Source: Marasmius tenuissimus
Taxonomy: Eukaryota; Basidiomycota; Agaricomycetes; Agaricales; Marasmiaceae
Direction: 5' to 3'
Length of the DNA: 64,000 nt
NCBI GenBank assembly: GCA_029532415.1
Contig: JAQOTA010000071.1
Coordinates: forward strand, 496,001 to 560,000
Below, piece after piece: positions 48,131 through 60,185 of this stretch. A model generated the notes under the pieces. That model made no database searches, was not told the origin of the DNA, and saw only the letters and a list, made by a program, of their open reading frames with translations. Numbering within the stretch: position 1 is the first letter of the stretch; each line of letters begins with the position of its first letter. A program made the position numbers and the translations under genes.

Positions 48131-51100
48131 GTGAAGTCGACATCTTCATTGACGTTTGATGACGGTGGACTGTGTCCTCAACAGCAATCGATGGCTATTG
48201 CCGTTGACCATGCAGTGATTTCTTTTATCATTGCCTATGATGATGAACCTATGCTGATTGTTGTTTCATTACTCCAGATTACTATGGCTCCTGTTATGTC
48301 TACCCTCATTCCCACCATTGAAGTATTCAATGGTGTCAATCCTCCTTTTTGCATGTGGTCCAAAGGTCTTTCCACCTATGCAATGATCAACAAGTTTTAC
48401 GACCATTATACTGGGGAAGACAAGATCCCTGTTGTGCCGGTCAAACCAACTGCTCCGGTACAACCTCAACCAACTACAACTATGACTGGGACTGGTGAGA
48501 GTGTGCAGGAGACTATTGTTCCTGTTCCCGCCACTACCATGACCCGGTACCATGCTGACATTGAGAAGTATGAGAAAGATGTTGAGAAGTGGGAGAAGGA
48601 CATGGAGAAGCATGATAAGGTTATGCGTCATTAGAAGAAGCTCGAAAACAAGGCTATTGATGTGTTACGAGCCACTACCACACTTGCCGTGCAGACTGTC
48701 ATGGATGACGACTCCTTCTCTGCTAAACAATGCTTTGATGCTATCGAAGAGAGGTTTGCTGCACAGACTTCTGTCTCTGTTTGGGCGGACTTCAAGGCAA
48801 TCATGGACTTTTGTTTGTCTGGTGGCAACCCCATTCCTGAAATTGCCAGACTCGAACTTCTTTTCGATCAACTCTACGAAGCCTCCATTGAACTTCCTGA
48901 TGTCATTAAAGCAATGCTGCTACTCTCCATTCTTCCTCAACAATGGTTGAATGCTTGCAAATTCGCTATGAACAGCAACTCCCCTTCTGAGCTTACTTTT
49001 AAAGTTGCTTGTGAAGCTGTTGTTAACCACTATGAAGCCTGGAAACCCACTTCTCTTGCGTCACATATCTCTTCTGTTAAGGAGAAGGACAGGGATCCGA
49101 AGTTTAACCAGCAGTCCAATCCTCCTTCGTCTTCGTCTAACAATAACAACCAGTCTAATAACGACAACAACCAGAAGAAGAAGAAGAACCAATGTGGCAG
49201 GAAGAAGAAGGGTGACTCTCAGGACAACAAGGGTGACTCCTCTCACAAGGGTCATTCTCATATTGCGTCCCTTGCTCATTTGTCCATCTCTTCACCCCCC
49301 ATCATTCCTGATACTCCATCTGTCATACATCCCATGGACCAATCCCAGGATCCACTCCACATGCAGCGTTTCTCCAGTGCTACTTCTGGTGGTACTGTTC
49401 TTGAGAATGCTCAGGCTGCTCGCAGTCTTGCCGATCGTCTTGGTGTTCCCAAGTATGCTCATGTTCTTGAACCTATGGAACAGGGATATGCGGCTGCTTC
49501 CTCTTCCTCCCTGAAGCATTGTATTGATGGTCCCTCCTCCACTGCTCCACCTGCAAAGTGTGCTAAGAGTGTCGAGAAGGTTTACAACCTCTATGATTCT
49601 TTCTATGAGGACTCCGACTCTGAGTGTGAGGATCATATCGCATTGAACGCTGTTAACAATTCCTTGCGTACGGAGATTGTGAGTGCCATGGATGTTGACA
49701 GCGAGATTGCAGATGCTGCTGGTTTTTCTGATGATATTGAGTACAATTCAGTCTCCATTGGATCTGAGGAATCTGACGATGACAGGCAAGTGCCTTATCT
49801 CAGTCTTTCTTCTAACACTGATACGAACCTACAGTGCGCTGCTCTATCAGCCACTTCTAAACGTAGTAGTTCGAGTATTGTGTTCCATATGAAATTTGCT
49901 CAATTTATTGGTGATCATTTTGCCACATGTGCGAATTGTAAGGGAAAGAAGGCAACTGGGAGCTCACAAGAGTGGATCGTTGATTCAGGTGCTTCATCGC
50001 ACTTCACTTATGATCTCGAAGATTTTGCCAAGTATGAACCCATGAACAATGGACCGCAGCTAAATACTGCACAGAAGGACAACCCTATCCAAATCAAGGG
50101 AAAAGGGACTGTGTTCATCTCTCATTCTGTTGAAGGATCTGACAGTCGTATGGAGGAACACATTACGCGACTCTATCCTGTCTATTATGTTCCACTTCTG
50201 TCAATTCGACTTCTCTCACTTGGAGAATTCTTGCAAGGTGGTCTGCAAGTATGCAGATCATCTAGTAAATTGGCTTTTTATAACAAGGGTCGATGCCAGT
50301 CATTGGTATCTTACCCGCTTATGCCTGGTCAAACCATCTTTTGGGTTAGCTCGCAGAAAGCCTCTGCTCGTAGCTTAATGGCCAAGTCAACAATGGATAA
50401 AGTTGACTACAAGGTTCTGCACAGACGTTTTGGACATTGTTCAGACAAGGCTCTGGATAAAGCTTGGAAGCATACTAAGAACTTCCCGGAATTTGACCGA
50501 AAACTGAAGAAAACCCGATTATGCCGCGGATGTGCAGAAGGAAAGATGCACTCCAGATCATTCCCTGACTCCACTACCTGTGCCTCGAAACCCTTTGAGA
50601 AAATCCACTCTGACCTCAAACAATTCCCCACTGAGTCGTACCACAAATATAAATGGTATATGTCATTTGTCGACGACTGTACTTTACATGGCTGGACAAT
50701 GCTCATGCAACGCAAATCTGACTCTGTCAAGATGCTCCATGACTTTATCGCTATGGTGAAGGTGCAATTCGGTGTTGATATCAAGGAATGGATGTCCGAT
50801 GGAGGGGGAGAGTACAAATCACATGTCTTCGATGATGTACTAAAGGAGCACGGTATTAAGATTCTGGCTAGTATTCCGTATATGCTGGAACAGAATGGTC
50901 GTGCAGAACAGTTCAATCGGACCATTGTCGAGAAAGCTCAAGCTCTTCGCTTTGATGCTTGTCTTCCACTTTCTTGGTGGGAATTCTGTGTTGCACACTG
51001 TTGCACTTCACAATCGGTCACTGTCCCAGCGTTTACGTTGGTTGACCCCGCATGAGAAGTTGCATGGCAGTGCACCAGATGTTTCGGATCTCCGAGTCTT

Positions 51101-53462
51101 TGGATGTGCAGCGTATGCGTTTATTCCGGAAAAGCGTTGAGTTAACAAGTTATCTCCGTGTTCGGAACTGATGACCTTTATCGGTTTTCAGGAAGGCATG
51201 AAAGGATATGTCTTCATGAAGATGTCCAACAATGCCATCTTCAAAAGCGCCACTGCTCTGTTCGATGAAAATTTGTTTGCGAAGTGTTCTGATAAGAAAC
51301 CTCGTGGCTTTACCCCGGTGGGTGAAATCCCTGAAATACCGCCGGTATTGGGTGAAAATCCCAACTTCTCTTCAGATAGTGATGATGATTCGTCTGATGA
51401 CGATCTTTATCCTCCCGAGAACCTTCCAAAGTGATCAGAATCTCCGCATGACGATGATGGAGATGGTACTATACCTCAGGGTGAACATCCTGATCCTGAT
51501 CCTCTGTTCCAGCCTCCCAGGCCACCTACACCAGTGGGTGGACAAGAGCAGTCTCTGCTGCCAAGGTGTTCAGGCAGGAAACAGATGGGTACTAAGCAAC
51601 CTGATAATGTATTTGGTGAACAACGAGACCCAAATAATCCCTTGCGCATTGTGCGTGATATGGAGAAAAATTCTACATGGAGAGATGCCACGGGTGATAG
51701 AGAACCCATGGATCTGCCTACTACTCGTAGGAGAGGCAGACCTAGAAAGGTTCTTGGGACTAATTGTGCCAGTCTGTCTACCATGTGTAACTCCAGGGGG
51801 AGTCAGCCTGATAGCTTAGTGCAACAATTATCCCAGGAAGGGGGAGTAGGTTTCGTGATTTATCTGTTAAATCAGGCAGTTCCTGTTCACGATGACCTCA
51901 CTGATATTTCTAACGTTCGAGAATGGACTCTCCGTGACATACTGAAGCTGCCAGCTGAGCAGCAGAGAGAATGGAAGGCTGCTTGCCACAATGAACTAGA
52001 GGCTCTTTGCAAGCGCAAGGTCTTCGAATTGGTTGACCTACCTAAAGGTTGCAAGACTGTCAAAAGTAGATGGGTGTTTGATGTTAAGTCAGACGGTCGA
52101 AAGAAAGCTTGACTTGTTGCCAAGGGTTTCTATCAGGTCTAAGATGTTGACTTTGATGAGATCTTCTCACCAGTTGTGCAGTTTGAAACTGTACGGATGA
52201 TGCTTACACTTGCAGCTCTCAAAAACTGGCACATTCAGGCATTGGATGTGAAGAACACCTTCCTTTATGGCGAACTTAAAGAAGAGATCTATATGGATCA
52301 ACCTGAAGGTTTCAAGGTTAAGGGTCAGGAAGGCAAAGTCTATCACCTTTGCCGTGCATTATATGGACTGAAACAAGCCGCTCTTGAGTGGTGGCGTGCC
52401 CTCAGCTTGTCCATGGAAGTAATGGGCTTCAAACGCTTAACTTCCGATGCAGGTCTCTTCATCTGTAAAGATCATGAGACTGGTGAAGAATGTATCGCTT
52501 CGATCTATGTCGACGATGCATTATTCCTTGGACCCAACAAAGCCTTTGTCGAGAAGAAGAAAGCCGAGTTTATGGCTCGTTGGGAATGCCGTGATCCTGG
52601 AGAAGTTAAAGAGTTCTTGCGCATGTGTATTCGTTGCAAAGGCCGTAAGATCCTTCTTGACCAGACCGACTACTTGAGGAAGGTCTTGAAGCGATTTGGC
52701 ATGCAGAATGCAAAAGCAGCTGATACTCCTCTTCCCGCTGGCTATATTCCACAACCCAACAAAGGTCCTGTTGATCCCGAACGTCGCGCTCAATATCAAT
52801 CGGCGATTGGATCGCTTCTGTATATCATGCTTGGCACTCGTCCAGATATTGCCTACGCTGTTACAAAGCTTTCTCAATTCTCTGCTAATCCATTGGAGGA
52901 TCACCTGAAGAAGGCGCTTTATATTTGCCACTATCTTGCAGGAACTCCAGACTATGCATTGGTCTATGACAGAGCCTCTGACGGAGGTTTATTAGCATTC
53001 ACTGATTCTGATTGGGCTGCTGATCCTATCAAGCGTGGGTCGATCACAGGCTATTTCTTCAAATTGGCAGGTGGCATCTTCTGTTGGCAATCACGCGCCC
53101 AGAAGACTGTTGCACTTTCATCCACTGAAGCTGAATACATGGCACTATCCGACTGTAGTTGTCAAGCTGTGTGGATTCGACAGTTACTCTCTGAACTTGG
53201 GATTGATATGACTCCCGTACCCATATGTGGAGATAATCAAGGCTCAATTTTCATCTCCTTTAATCCAGTTCAAGAACGTCGCACTAAACACATTGATATT
53301 CGCTACCGTTACATTCGCGAATGTGTTTCAGACCGCAAGGTTGATCTTTTCTTTATTGATGGTGCCTACAATCCTGCAGACATGTTTACCAAAAATTTGG
53401 GTCATGTCAAGTTCTCCGCTTTTAGAGAGCATCTTGGACTTGAATTTTATTTGTCCGAATAG
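48131..53462 (+). pseudogene. Copia (Ty1-type) gag-pol
   Basis: Gag: AIEERFAAQTSVSVWADF and LLLSILPQQW, then a basic Asn/Lys-rich stretch ending HSHIASLAHL; no CCHC zinc knuckle is visible. Protease: WIVDSGASSHFT near 49,980. Integrase: HRRFGH...CRGCAEGK zinc site, then Asp in HSDLKQF, SDGGGEY and NGRAEQFNRT. Reverse transcriptase: WKAACHNELEAL, QALDVKNTFLYGEL, YGLKQAALEWW and the YVDDALFLG active site. RNase H: AFTDSDWAAD and SSTEAEYMALSD. Breaks: TAG at 48632, a frameshift near 51,040, TGA at 51138 and 51432, TGA at 52110 (Arg expected in A-R-LVAKG) and TAA at 52140. The order protease-integrase-RT-RNase H defines the copia type. Not functional. Confidence 0.9.
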
Positions 53463-53489
53463 ACGCTTCGTGCTCTGCTTGTGCCGCAC

Positions 53490-54205
53490 TGTTAGGATTG
53501 TGTGGATATGAGGGCCCAGACGGAAGTCCGAGTGGAAAAGACGGAAGCCGACGTGCCGGAATAGACTAGTCGGAGTTAGAGAGAGGTTCCGACGACCGGA
53601 AGGCCAAACGGATGGCTGGACAATAGTCGAAGGTTTTGCCAATGACACCGTTGAGTTGAGTTGTCCTTGACTGGAAGGGAAAGGAAGATAAAGATGTAGA
53701 GGAGATAGAGATAAAGAGACGGAATGAGATGAATGAGATAAAATGGAAACCAAGTTGATTTTAATTCTGAGGAATACAAGTCGTGAAGTATCTAGCTTAT
53801 ATATGTATCGATCTCCGAGACCTCCGAAGGGGTTCCGGCGATTGTAGTACCGAAGGTGAGTCAAGAGCGGGAGAGAATGTATGTACAGTACGGAATCCGA
53901 GACGGAGGGTGAAGTCCCGGAGTCGGAGATGAATCGGAAATGAAGTGTCAGAATGGAATGTACGGGATGAGTCATGATAGAATGGAGAGCGGAATGTCGG
54001 AATGTAGAGTATACGTACTACTCGGAGATGAACGGTGAATATGTATCTCCGATCCATAAGTACCGGGGACACGACGTCGGAATCCGAAGTCATGTTCCGG
54101 AAAGGATTGTGAAGGAAGAGAAACATAAAGTAGATTCCGAGTATCGGAATCTCCAGAAGGTGGATAGAAGCCTTCGGAAACCCCGGAACCGGCATGGATG
54201 TAACA
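53490..54205 (-). mobile_element. Gypsy 3' LTR (minus strand)
   Basis: On the minus strand it begins TGTTACATCCATGC (54205 downwards) and ends CACAATCCTAACA. The polypurine tract GAGGGGGATAC precedes it. A TATATAAG box lies near 53,800. It starts 28 bp after the copia stop codon, so the gypsy inserted into the copia element. Its ends match the solo LTR at 42729-43475. Confidence 0.75.
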
Positions 54206-54444
54206 GTATCCCCCTCTTAAGGCTCTCGCCTCGAGAGCCGCGGAGGAAGTAAGAAAAAAATTGTAAGACATAAAAGTTCGGAAGCATTCGGAAAGAAGAC
54301 ATAAAACAATAGAAACGTGATGAGTCAATAGAACGTTCTGGAACATGAAAGAATATTCTGGAAATCCAAACAAGGAACAAATAGAAAAAAGATATATAAG
54401 AAGCGCACCAAGCGAATCCCAACTTCATTTCCCCAATTCCTAAA

Positions 54445-55664
54445 ATGTCACCTACACCCTCTCGATCACCAACTCCCTCCGATCTTTTCTTCCTCATTCC
54501 GCGTCTGGATGAAGCGATTCCGGATTACATCACCAAGAAACCAAAACTTGCCGAATACTTGGCTCGATATCCGGAAGAGGAGGATGAACAAGCCTCGCGT
54601 GAATTCAATGAGGACGTGAAAACCTGGAACCGGAATTGGAACGCTTGGATAGAGGAAAGGCAGGAAGAGATAGCGGGGAATATTGTGGATTGGGAGAAAG
54701 CAAAAGCGGATGCGGAAAAGGAGCTGGAGGACTGGCAGAAGGATAGAGATGGTCGGATGGAAACGAGGCGGAAGCAACGGGAGGCTGAGGAGGAGGAAGT
54801 ACGAGCGAAGATGGCAGTTCCAGAAACAGAGGTGAAGTCCGAACCTCTCAAATATACATTCTCCGACGCCGACAGACAGTCCATGGATATGGACTGGGAA
54901 TCGGTGTGTCCGACTTGTCGGATGTTTTCTTCTTCCGAATTTTTTAACTTCTTTTAGTTTTACCCCACGCTAACACCTCATCAACAAATGATTTTCCAGT
55001 CCGGTTTTGTCGCCGGAAAGAAGACGTCGGAAACCTCGGGAGCTAAACGGAAGGGGAAGGCGAAAGAGAGCAGCGGGAGGGTTACAGATGTGGAGGAGGT
55101 CGGAACGGGGCCGCTTCTTCTGATTGGTAAGTTCAACTTGTCTAAAATCCGATTTCTTCTAACTTTTTTATAGCCTGCAAGAAATGTTCCGTTGCAAATG
55201 CGGAATGTCGCCGGAATGTGATGGCTGGAACCAACTTCCGTGGTCCGACCAACACATGCTTCCGATGCCGCAAGAAGAAAGCAAAGTGTGTGTTCCCGGA
55301 CGGAAGTGGAGACGGAACGAGGTCGGATGCGGGTTCGATGAAGTCCAAGAACTCGGAAGGGAGACAGAAGTCTGCGAGCAGGAAGGAGGTACACTTGGCA
55401 CCAGAGGTCGAGATAGATCTGCGGCAGATCAACCGTGGAATACAACTCCTCCTTAGTGTTCATGGTGTCAATTTCCCGGACAGCTCGGATGAGGGTGAGG
55501 ACGAAGCGGAAGAGGAAGAGGACTGGGAGGAAGGACCGTCATCGCGGCCTAGCAAGAGGCCAGCGTCTCGATCCCCGAAGACACTCCGGAAGAAGGTGAA
55601 GAGCGCGGAAATGATCCCGGAAGAGGAAGAAGATGAAGCGGATAAGGATAGGATGGAAGAGTGA
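54445..55664 (+). CDS. Cys-rich (Zn2Cys6-like) protein encoded antisense inside the gypsy element
   Basis: Exons 54445-54903, 55000-55126 and 55174-55664 give 358 codons with no stop. The first half is strongly charged and probably helical (KADAEKELEDWQKDRDG...RRKQREAEEEEV), like a coiled coil. Exon 3 starts with a cluster ACKKCSVANAECRR ... CFRCRKKKAKCVFPDG, six cysteines with spacing close to a fungal binuclear zinc cluster, though interrupted by about 15 residues. The tail is acidic. The gene lies between the LTR (53490-54205) and the pol gene, and runs against pol. I recall similar Cys-rich proteins in many Agaricomycetes near gypsy pol genes. It is the only intact frame of this element. 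A DNA-binding or nucleic-acid chaperone role is conjecture. Confidence 0.65.
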
Positions 55665-55799
55665 TGGATGGAACGTCTGGAATCCGGACTTTTTCTTGTT
55701 TTTTGTACTAGTAGAATAATCTTGAAACGTCGCCCGGCCGGAAGGCCTTTCTCGGAATCATGAGTGATCGTAAGATAATCGGAAATGGAAACGGAATGA

Positions 55800-58023
55800 T
55801 GGATTGGACTTAGAGAGAATTGATAGGTCCAGGTTTATGAGGATAACGTTTGTGGAATGCTCGGAGGAGGTCCGGAGTGTTGAAGTTGTCTGCTGTGACC
55901 CAAGAAAACTCCTCGTCGGTGCCTTCGTATCCGAGTCATCGGATGCGATATTGTAACTTGCACTTGAAACGACAGTCGATCTTGGAGTCTAGGATCTCGG
56001 AAATCTCGTAATGATCTTCTTCTCCGGTGTCAAGTTCGACGGGACCCGGAGGAGGCTGGACACGATTCGGAATGGTGTTCGGAAGGATGGATTCGAGTTG
56101 GGAAACGTGGAAAGTTGGATGGATGGTACGGAATTCAGTCGGAAGTCGGAGGGTATAAGCAACTGGAGATGGTGTAGCAATGATCTCGAAAGGACCTAGG
56201 AATTTCTCGGAGAATTTAGCGGTAGGTCTGGTCGTTTTGATGTACTTGTCGGAGACCATAACTTTATCGCCAATCTTCCATTCCGGCTGAGGCTGGAGAT
56301 GTCGATCCTTCTGTTCCTTCATACAGGTTTGGGCGTGAGTAAGTTCTTCTCGGAGCATGGAATGAAGCTCATCTAGATCAACCACAAACTCTCGTGCACG
56401 GGCGGAAGCCATGTCTTGTTCCGGGTGGATGGTGATGTTCGGATGATAACCCTTGTTGGCAAAGAATGGTGAGATTCCGGTGGAAGCTTTCGGAGCATTG
56501 TTGTAAGCGAACTCGGCAAGAGGCAGGAGTTCATCCCAGTTGTCCTGCTGGTAAGAACAGTAGACTCAGATATACTGCTCAAGCGTCTGATTCGCCCGTT
56601 CAGTCTGTCCGTCGGCGGAAGGGTGATAACTGGAAGTGTAATGAAGATTCATGTCAACGGCTTTCCCGAGGGAACGCATGAAGTGGGAAACGAATTCGGA
56701 ACCATGGTCAGAGGTGACGTGCTGAGGAACTCCATGCTTAGAGAACACATGGATAACGAAGAGTCGAGCGAGTTGTTCGGAAGTGATATGGATGTCTGTA
56801 GGAATGAAGATTGCTTGTTTCGAAGCGCGGTCGATGATAACTAGGATGGAATTGAAACCGTTAGAGTTCGGAAGTTCCTCGATGAAGTCCATAGAAATAG
56901 AATCCCATGGTCGTGCGGGAACCGGAAGAGGTCGTAGAAGTCCGTATGGCCGATGTCGTGGAGTCTTGTTCCGTGCACAAGTTACACAGGAGCAAACGTA
57001 GTCTTGCACGAACTCTCGGATGAGAGGCCATGTATATTGACGTCGGATGGTTTCTAGAGTCCGGTTCTGTCCAAAGTGACCAGAGATGATATGATCGTGA
57101 TATTGTTGGAGGATTCTAAGTCGGAGGTTGTTGGCTTCGGGAACGTAGATTCTGTCATCTAAACAGAGGAAACCTGTCTCGTCGACAGTCCATCTAGTCT
57201 TGTTGGAAGTGTCAGAAGCAGATCGGAAGTGTTGGATGAGGGAGGAATCTTCTGTCTGAGCAGTTCGGATGTCTTCATGGAGCTGCTCGATGTCCATGAT
57301 AACGCTTGCGCGAAGAACTGGACCTTCAATGAATGTAGCGCGGAGGGAAGCGGTGAGTTGTTCCTGAGTGAATACAGGTCGGAAGCTGTGTGGATTAAGA
57401 TGGGCGTAAGGTGTATCCCCCTCTTTAGGATAGATGTCCCATCGTCTAGTCAAAGCGTCCGGTTTTGCACCGAGCTTGCCAGGACGGAAACGGATTACCA
57501 TATTAAAGTGAGAGAGGTACTCGGACCAGCGTACTTGTCGTCAGGTGAGAATCTTCGTAGTGGTGAAATATTCAAGATTTTTGTGATCCGTTACCACGTC
57601 GACCGGATTCTCGGAACCTTCCAAGTAGTGCCGCCAACGTTTGAACGCCTCGAAGATGGCGAGAAGCTCTTTGTCGTGCACATCATAGTTAAGTTCCAGA
57701 GGAGTGAAAGTCCGGGAGTGGAATGCGATAGGATGGATCTCACCGTCGTCGGTCCGGATAGAGAGGATAGCCGCCAACGCATAGTCGGATGCGTCGGTTT
57801 CCACAATGATTTCTCGATCAGGAATCCAGTGCGTGAGGATAGGAGCATGAGTGAATGCCTCTTTCAGAGTATCGAAGGCAGCCTGGCATTCCGGGCTGAA
57901 GTTCCAACGAATGTCTTTCCGAGTGAGGCAGGTTAAAGGAACGGTAATGGCGCTATAGTTGAAGATAAAACACCAATAGAAGTTGCAAAAGCCGAGGAAA
58001 GATTGAATATCCTTAACTTTGCA
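55800..58023 (-). pseudogene. Chromodomain gypsy pol, 5' truncated
   Basis: Minus strand from about 58,020. End of reverse transcriptase: VKDIQSFLGFCNFYWCFI and RWNFSPECQAAFDTLKEAF. RNase H: ETDASDYALAAILS and YDVHDKELLAIFEAF. Integrase: HDHIISGHFGQNRTLETI...CVTCARNK, then MDFIEELP, TSDHGSEFVSHF and the ADGQTERANQTLEQY block. A GPFEIIATPSPVAYTLRLP segment and a chromodomain follow (YEISEILDSKI ... LQYRIR, TGA for Trp, LGYEGTDEEFSWVTADNF). Gag, protease and the RT palm with its YxDD motif are missing because the sequence stops at the junction near 58,023. Chromodomains guide such elements to heterochromatin. Confidence 0.85.
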
Positions 58024-58912
58024 CGGTCAGACAGAACGAGTGAACCAAGAAATCGAAAAGTACCTATGAATCTTTGTCAATTTCAGACAAGATGACTGGG
58101 TCAACTGGTTAGCTATTGCCCAGTTTTCATACAATGATAAGGTTCATTCAAGTACTGGTCAATCGCCGTTCTTCATGAACTATGGACAACACCCTTGGAA
58201 AGGAATGGAACCAAGAAGGAATGGAACTAGGAGTCCCTGAGCAGAGCACTTCAGTAAGACTATGGATCAGATCCGAGAAGAAGCTGCTTTGTCCCTAAAG
58301 CGTGCAGCAAAAACCATGAAACACTTCTATGATCGAAACCGGTCTGAATTGAGGGAATATGAAGAAGGCGACCAAGTCTATGTTGAGGCCACAAATAGAT
58401 CCAGTAAACGTCTGGCCAAGAAACTTGATAACAAACGACATGGTCCTTTCAAAGTCTTGAAAAAGATTGGTCCTTCATCGTACAAACTTGAACTCCCGAA
58501 CACTTGGAAGATACATCCAGTCTTCAATGAAGCTCTCCTTACTCCATACCATCCTCCCGAATTCCCCTCACAAGGGAAACCTTCTCCTCCCCCTCCTATC
58601 GAAGCAGATGGTGGGAAAGAATACGAAGTTGAAGAGATTGTAGATAGTCAACTGAACGATAAAGGAAAGATAGAATACTACATCAGTTGGAAGGGTTATC
58701 TGGTTGAGGAAAATACTTGGGAACCCATAAGTAACTTGAAGAATGCAAAAGAAGCGATTGCAGACTTTCATAGAATAAATCCTACGGCTCCAAAACCAAA
58801 GAACTTTCGATATTTAGTTATGTACACATTACTATATCCTACCTCTCAAATAACAGGAAAGCAATCTTCTCATCATGAAGATGTGATCCTTAAAGGGGGG
58901 GTAATGTCATGA
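58024..58912 (+). pseudogene. Second chromodomain gypsy, integrase C-terminal fragment
   Basis: Plus strand, beginning within integrase at GQTERVNQEIEKYL, followed by DWVNWLAIAQFSYNDKVHSSTGQSPF, then (frame open from 58262) KRAAKTMKHFYDRNRS, GPFKVLKKIGPSSYKLELP, IHPVFNEALLTPYHPP, and the chromodomain YEVEEIVDSQLN..GKIEYYISWKGY..EENTWEPI. A stop-containing stretch lies near 58,065 (TGA) and another near 58,237. It differs clearly from the minus-strand gypsy beside it, and everything upstream of the integrase core is lost. A polypurine run AAAGGGGGGG precedes its LTR. Confidence 0.85.
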
Positions 58913-59284
58913 ATTTCCCTCCTATCTTATCTTTTCTCCTTATCTTATCATTTCCCATCTTATCTATATCTTATCCCTCACATGACTCATATCTTATCAT
59001 ATAGACACATGGTAGATACATGAAGGGACCCACATGCTGTAGACACATGTTGGTCCTGTTTCAGATACTGTTTCACAATGTCATACCTTGATGTCATACC
59101 TCACTGTAGACACACGCCGTAGTCCTCTCAGTAGTATATAAGAAGTAGATACTCTGCATGTATTCCCCAGTCTTGAGCTGGTTTATTTCTCACCAGTATA
59201 GAGTTCTCTATTCTTTGCCTCGTTCCCTCTTGTCTGAAAGCTTAGTGCAACGCGTCACCAGGTCAGATCTGGTGATTGCTGACA
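58905..59284 (+). mobile_element. 3' LTR of the second gypsy
   Basis: 380 bp from TGTCATGAATTTCC to GATTGCTGACA, with TGTCA/TGACA inverted tips, directly after the polypurine tract. TATA-like AGTATATAAGAAG near 59,132. The element's 5' LTR is not in the window. Confidence 0.75.
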
Positions 59285-60185
59285 ATCCCACCCTTGAACC
59301 ACAACCACCATCTGTATTTTGCCGTTGCCACTCACCAACACAGCAGACCTCACTATACCCCAATTAAAATCACATCGAAGAAGCATCCATATGTGTATGT
59401 GATACAGTATAGAATCAATGAGTCACAGAAATCATTAGTGCGGTTCAGAGCACTGGTATGTTGTCCCATCAAGAACAAGTTGTCTCACTATCCCGACCAC
59501 AAAGAGACATCAAGCAAATCAAGATAATTGAGCTTTGTTAATCTGGGTGATGGCCGAGGTTAAGGGTCCTGGTATGTTATCAAAGCCTTCTGTTTGCGAG
59601 TGCCGAGGCTGAACAACTGGAGACTATTACTAGTACTCCCAGGCTGCACGGAGCTCTCTGGAAATACCCTCCAATGACACCATATTGGCCTATACATGAC
59701 AAGTTTGCTGTTTGACCAGAATCTTGGTTCTCACATCACTGGCAAGGAAGAATAGGCAGTTTTGCAGGGAGATTTTGAAGGTGAATCAACTTTATCGAGG
59801 GGAAAGGTACATAAAACCCTCTATTATTTTTGAACTGAATGTATAGCTGGCGTGTTTTGGCCAGGATCAAGCTAGTTTAACCTCAAACAGCAGGACATGC
59901 ACCTTGCAGAAGCGTGATGAAGGTCCGTGCACTGCTGACGTTGTCAACGTCATGATGAACACAATGGGCTGAGATTACTGTTTATAGGCAAGGCAAAGAG
60001 GGCACACAGACCACCCTCAAAATGTATAAATACCTGGTCGTTTCTCAAGTATATTTCCCCATTCCCATCCCCTCCAGTCCCCTCCTAAGACCTTAATGCT
60101 CCCCATCAACAGTGTTCACTGTTTATACCAGATGTCAATGGTCAATAGCATAAAGCTCTGTTTGAGGTATGTTTTAGCCCCTCCA
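59285..60185. other. Non-coding stretch
   Basis: No gene or element boundary recognised. Confidence 0.4.

Noticed and set aside
48131..53462. Counting the many overlapping open frames in other phases here as genes
   Set aside because: They are shadows of the copia gag-pol and match no family.
53485..58030. CGCAC/GCACG as target duplication of the minus-strand gypsy
   Set aside because: The strings differ in phase and the gypsy 5' end is missing, so no duplication can be expected at 58,023.
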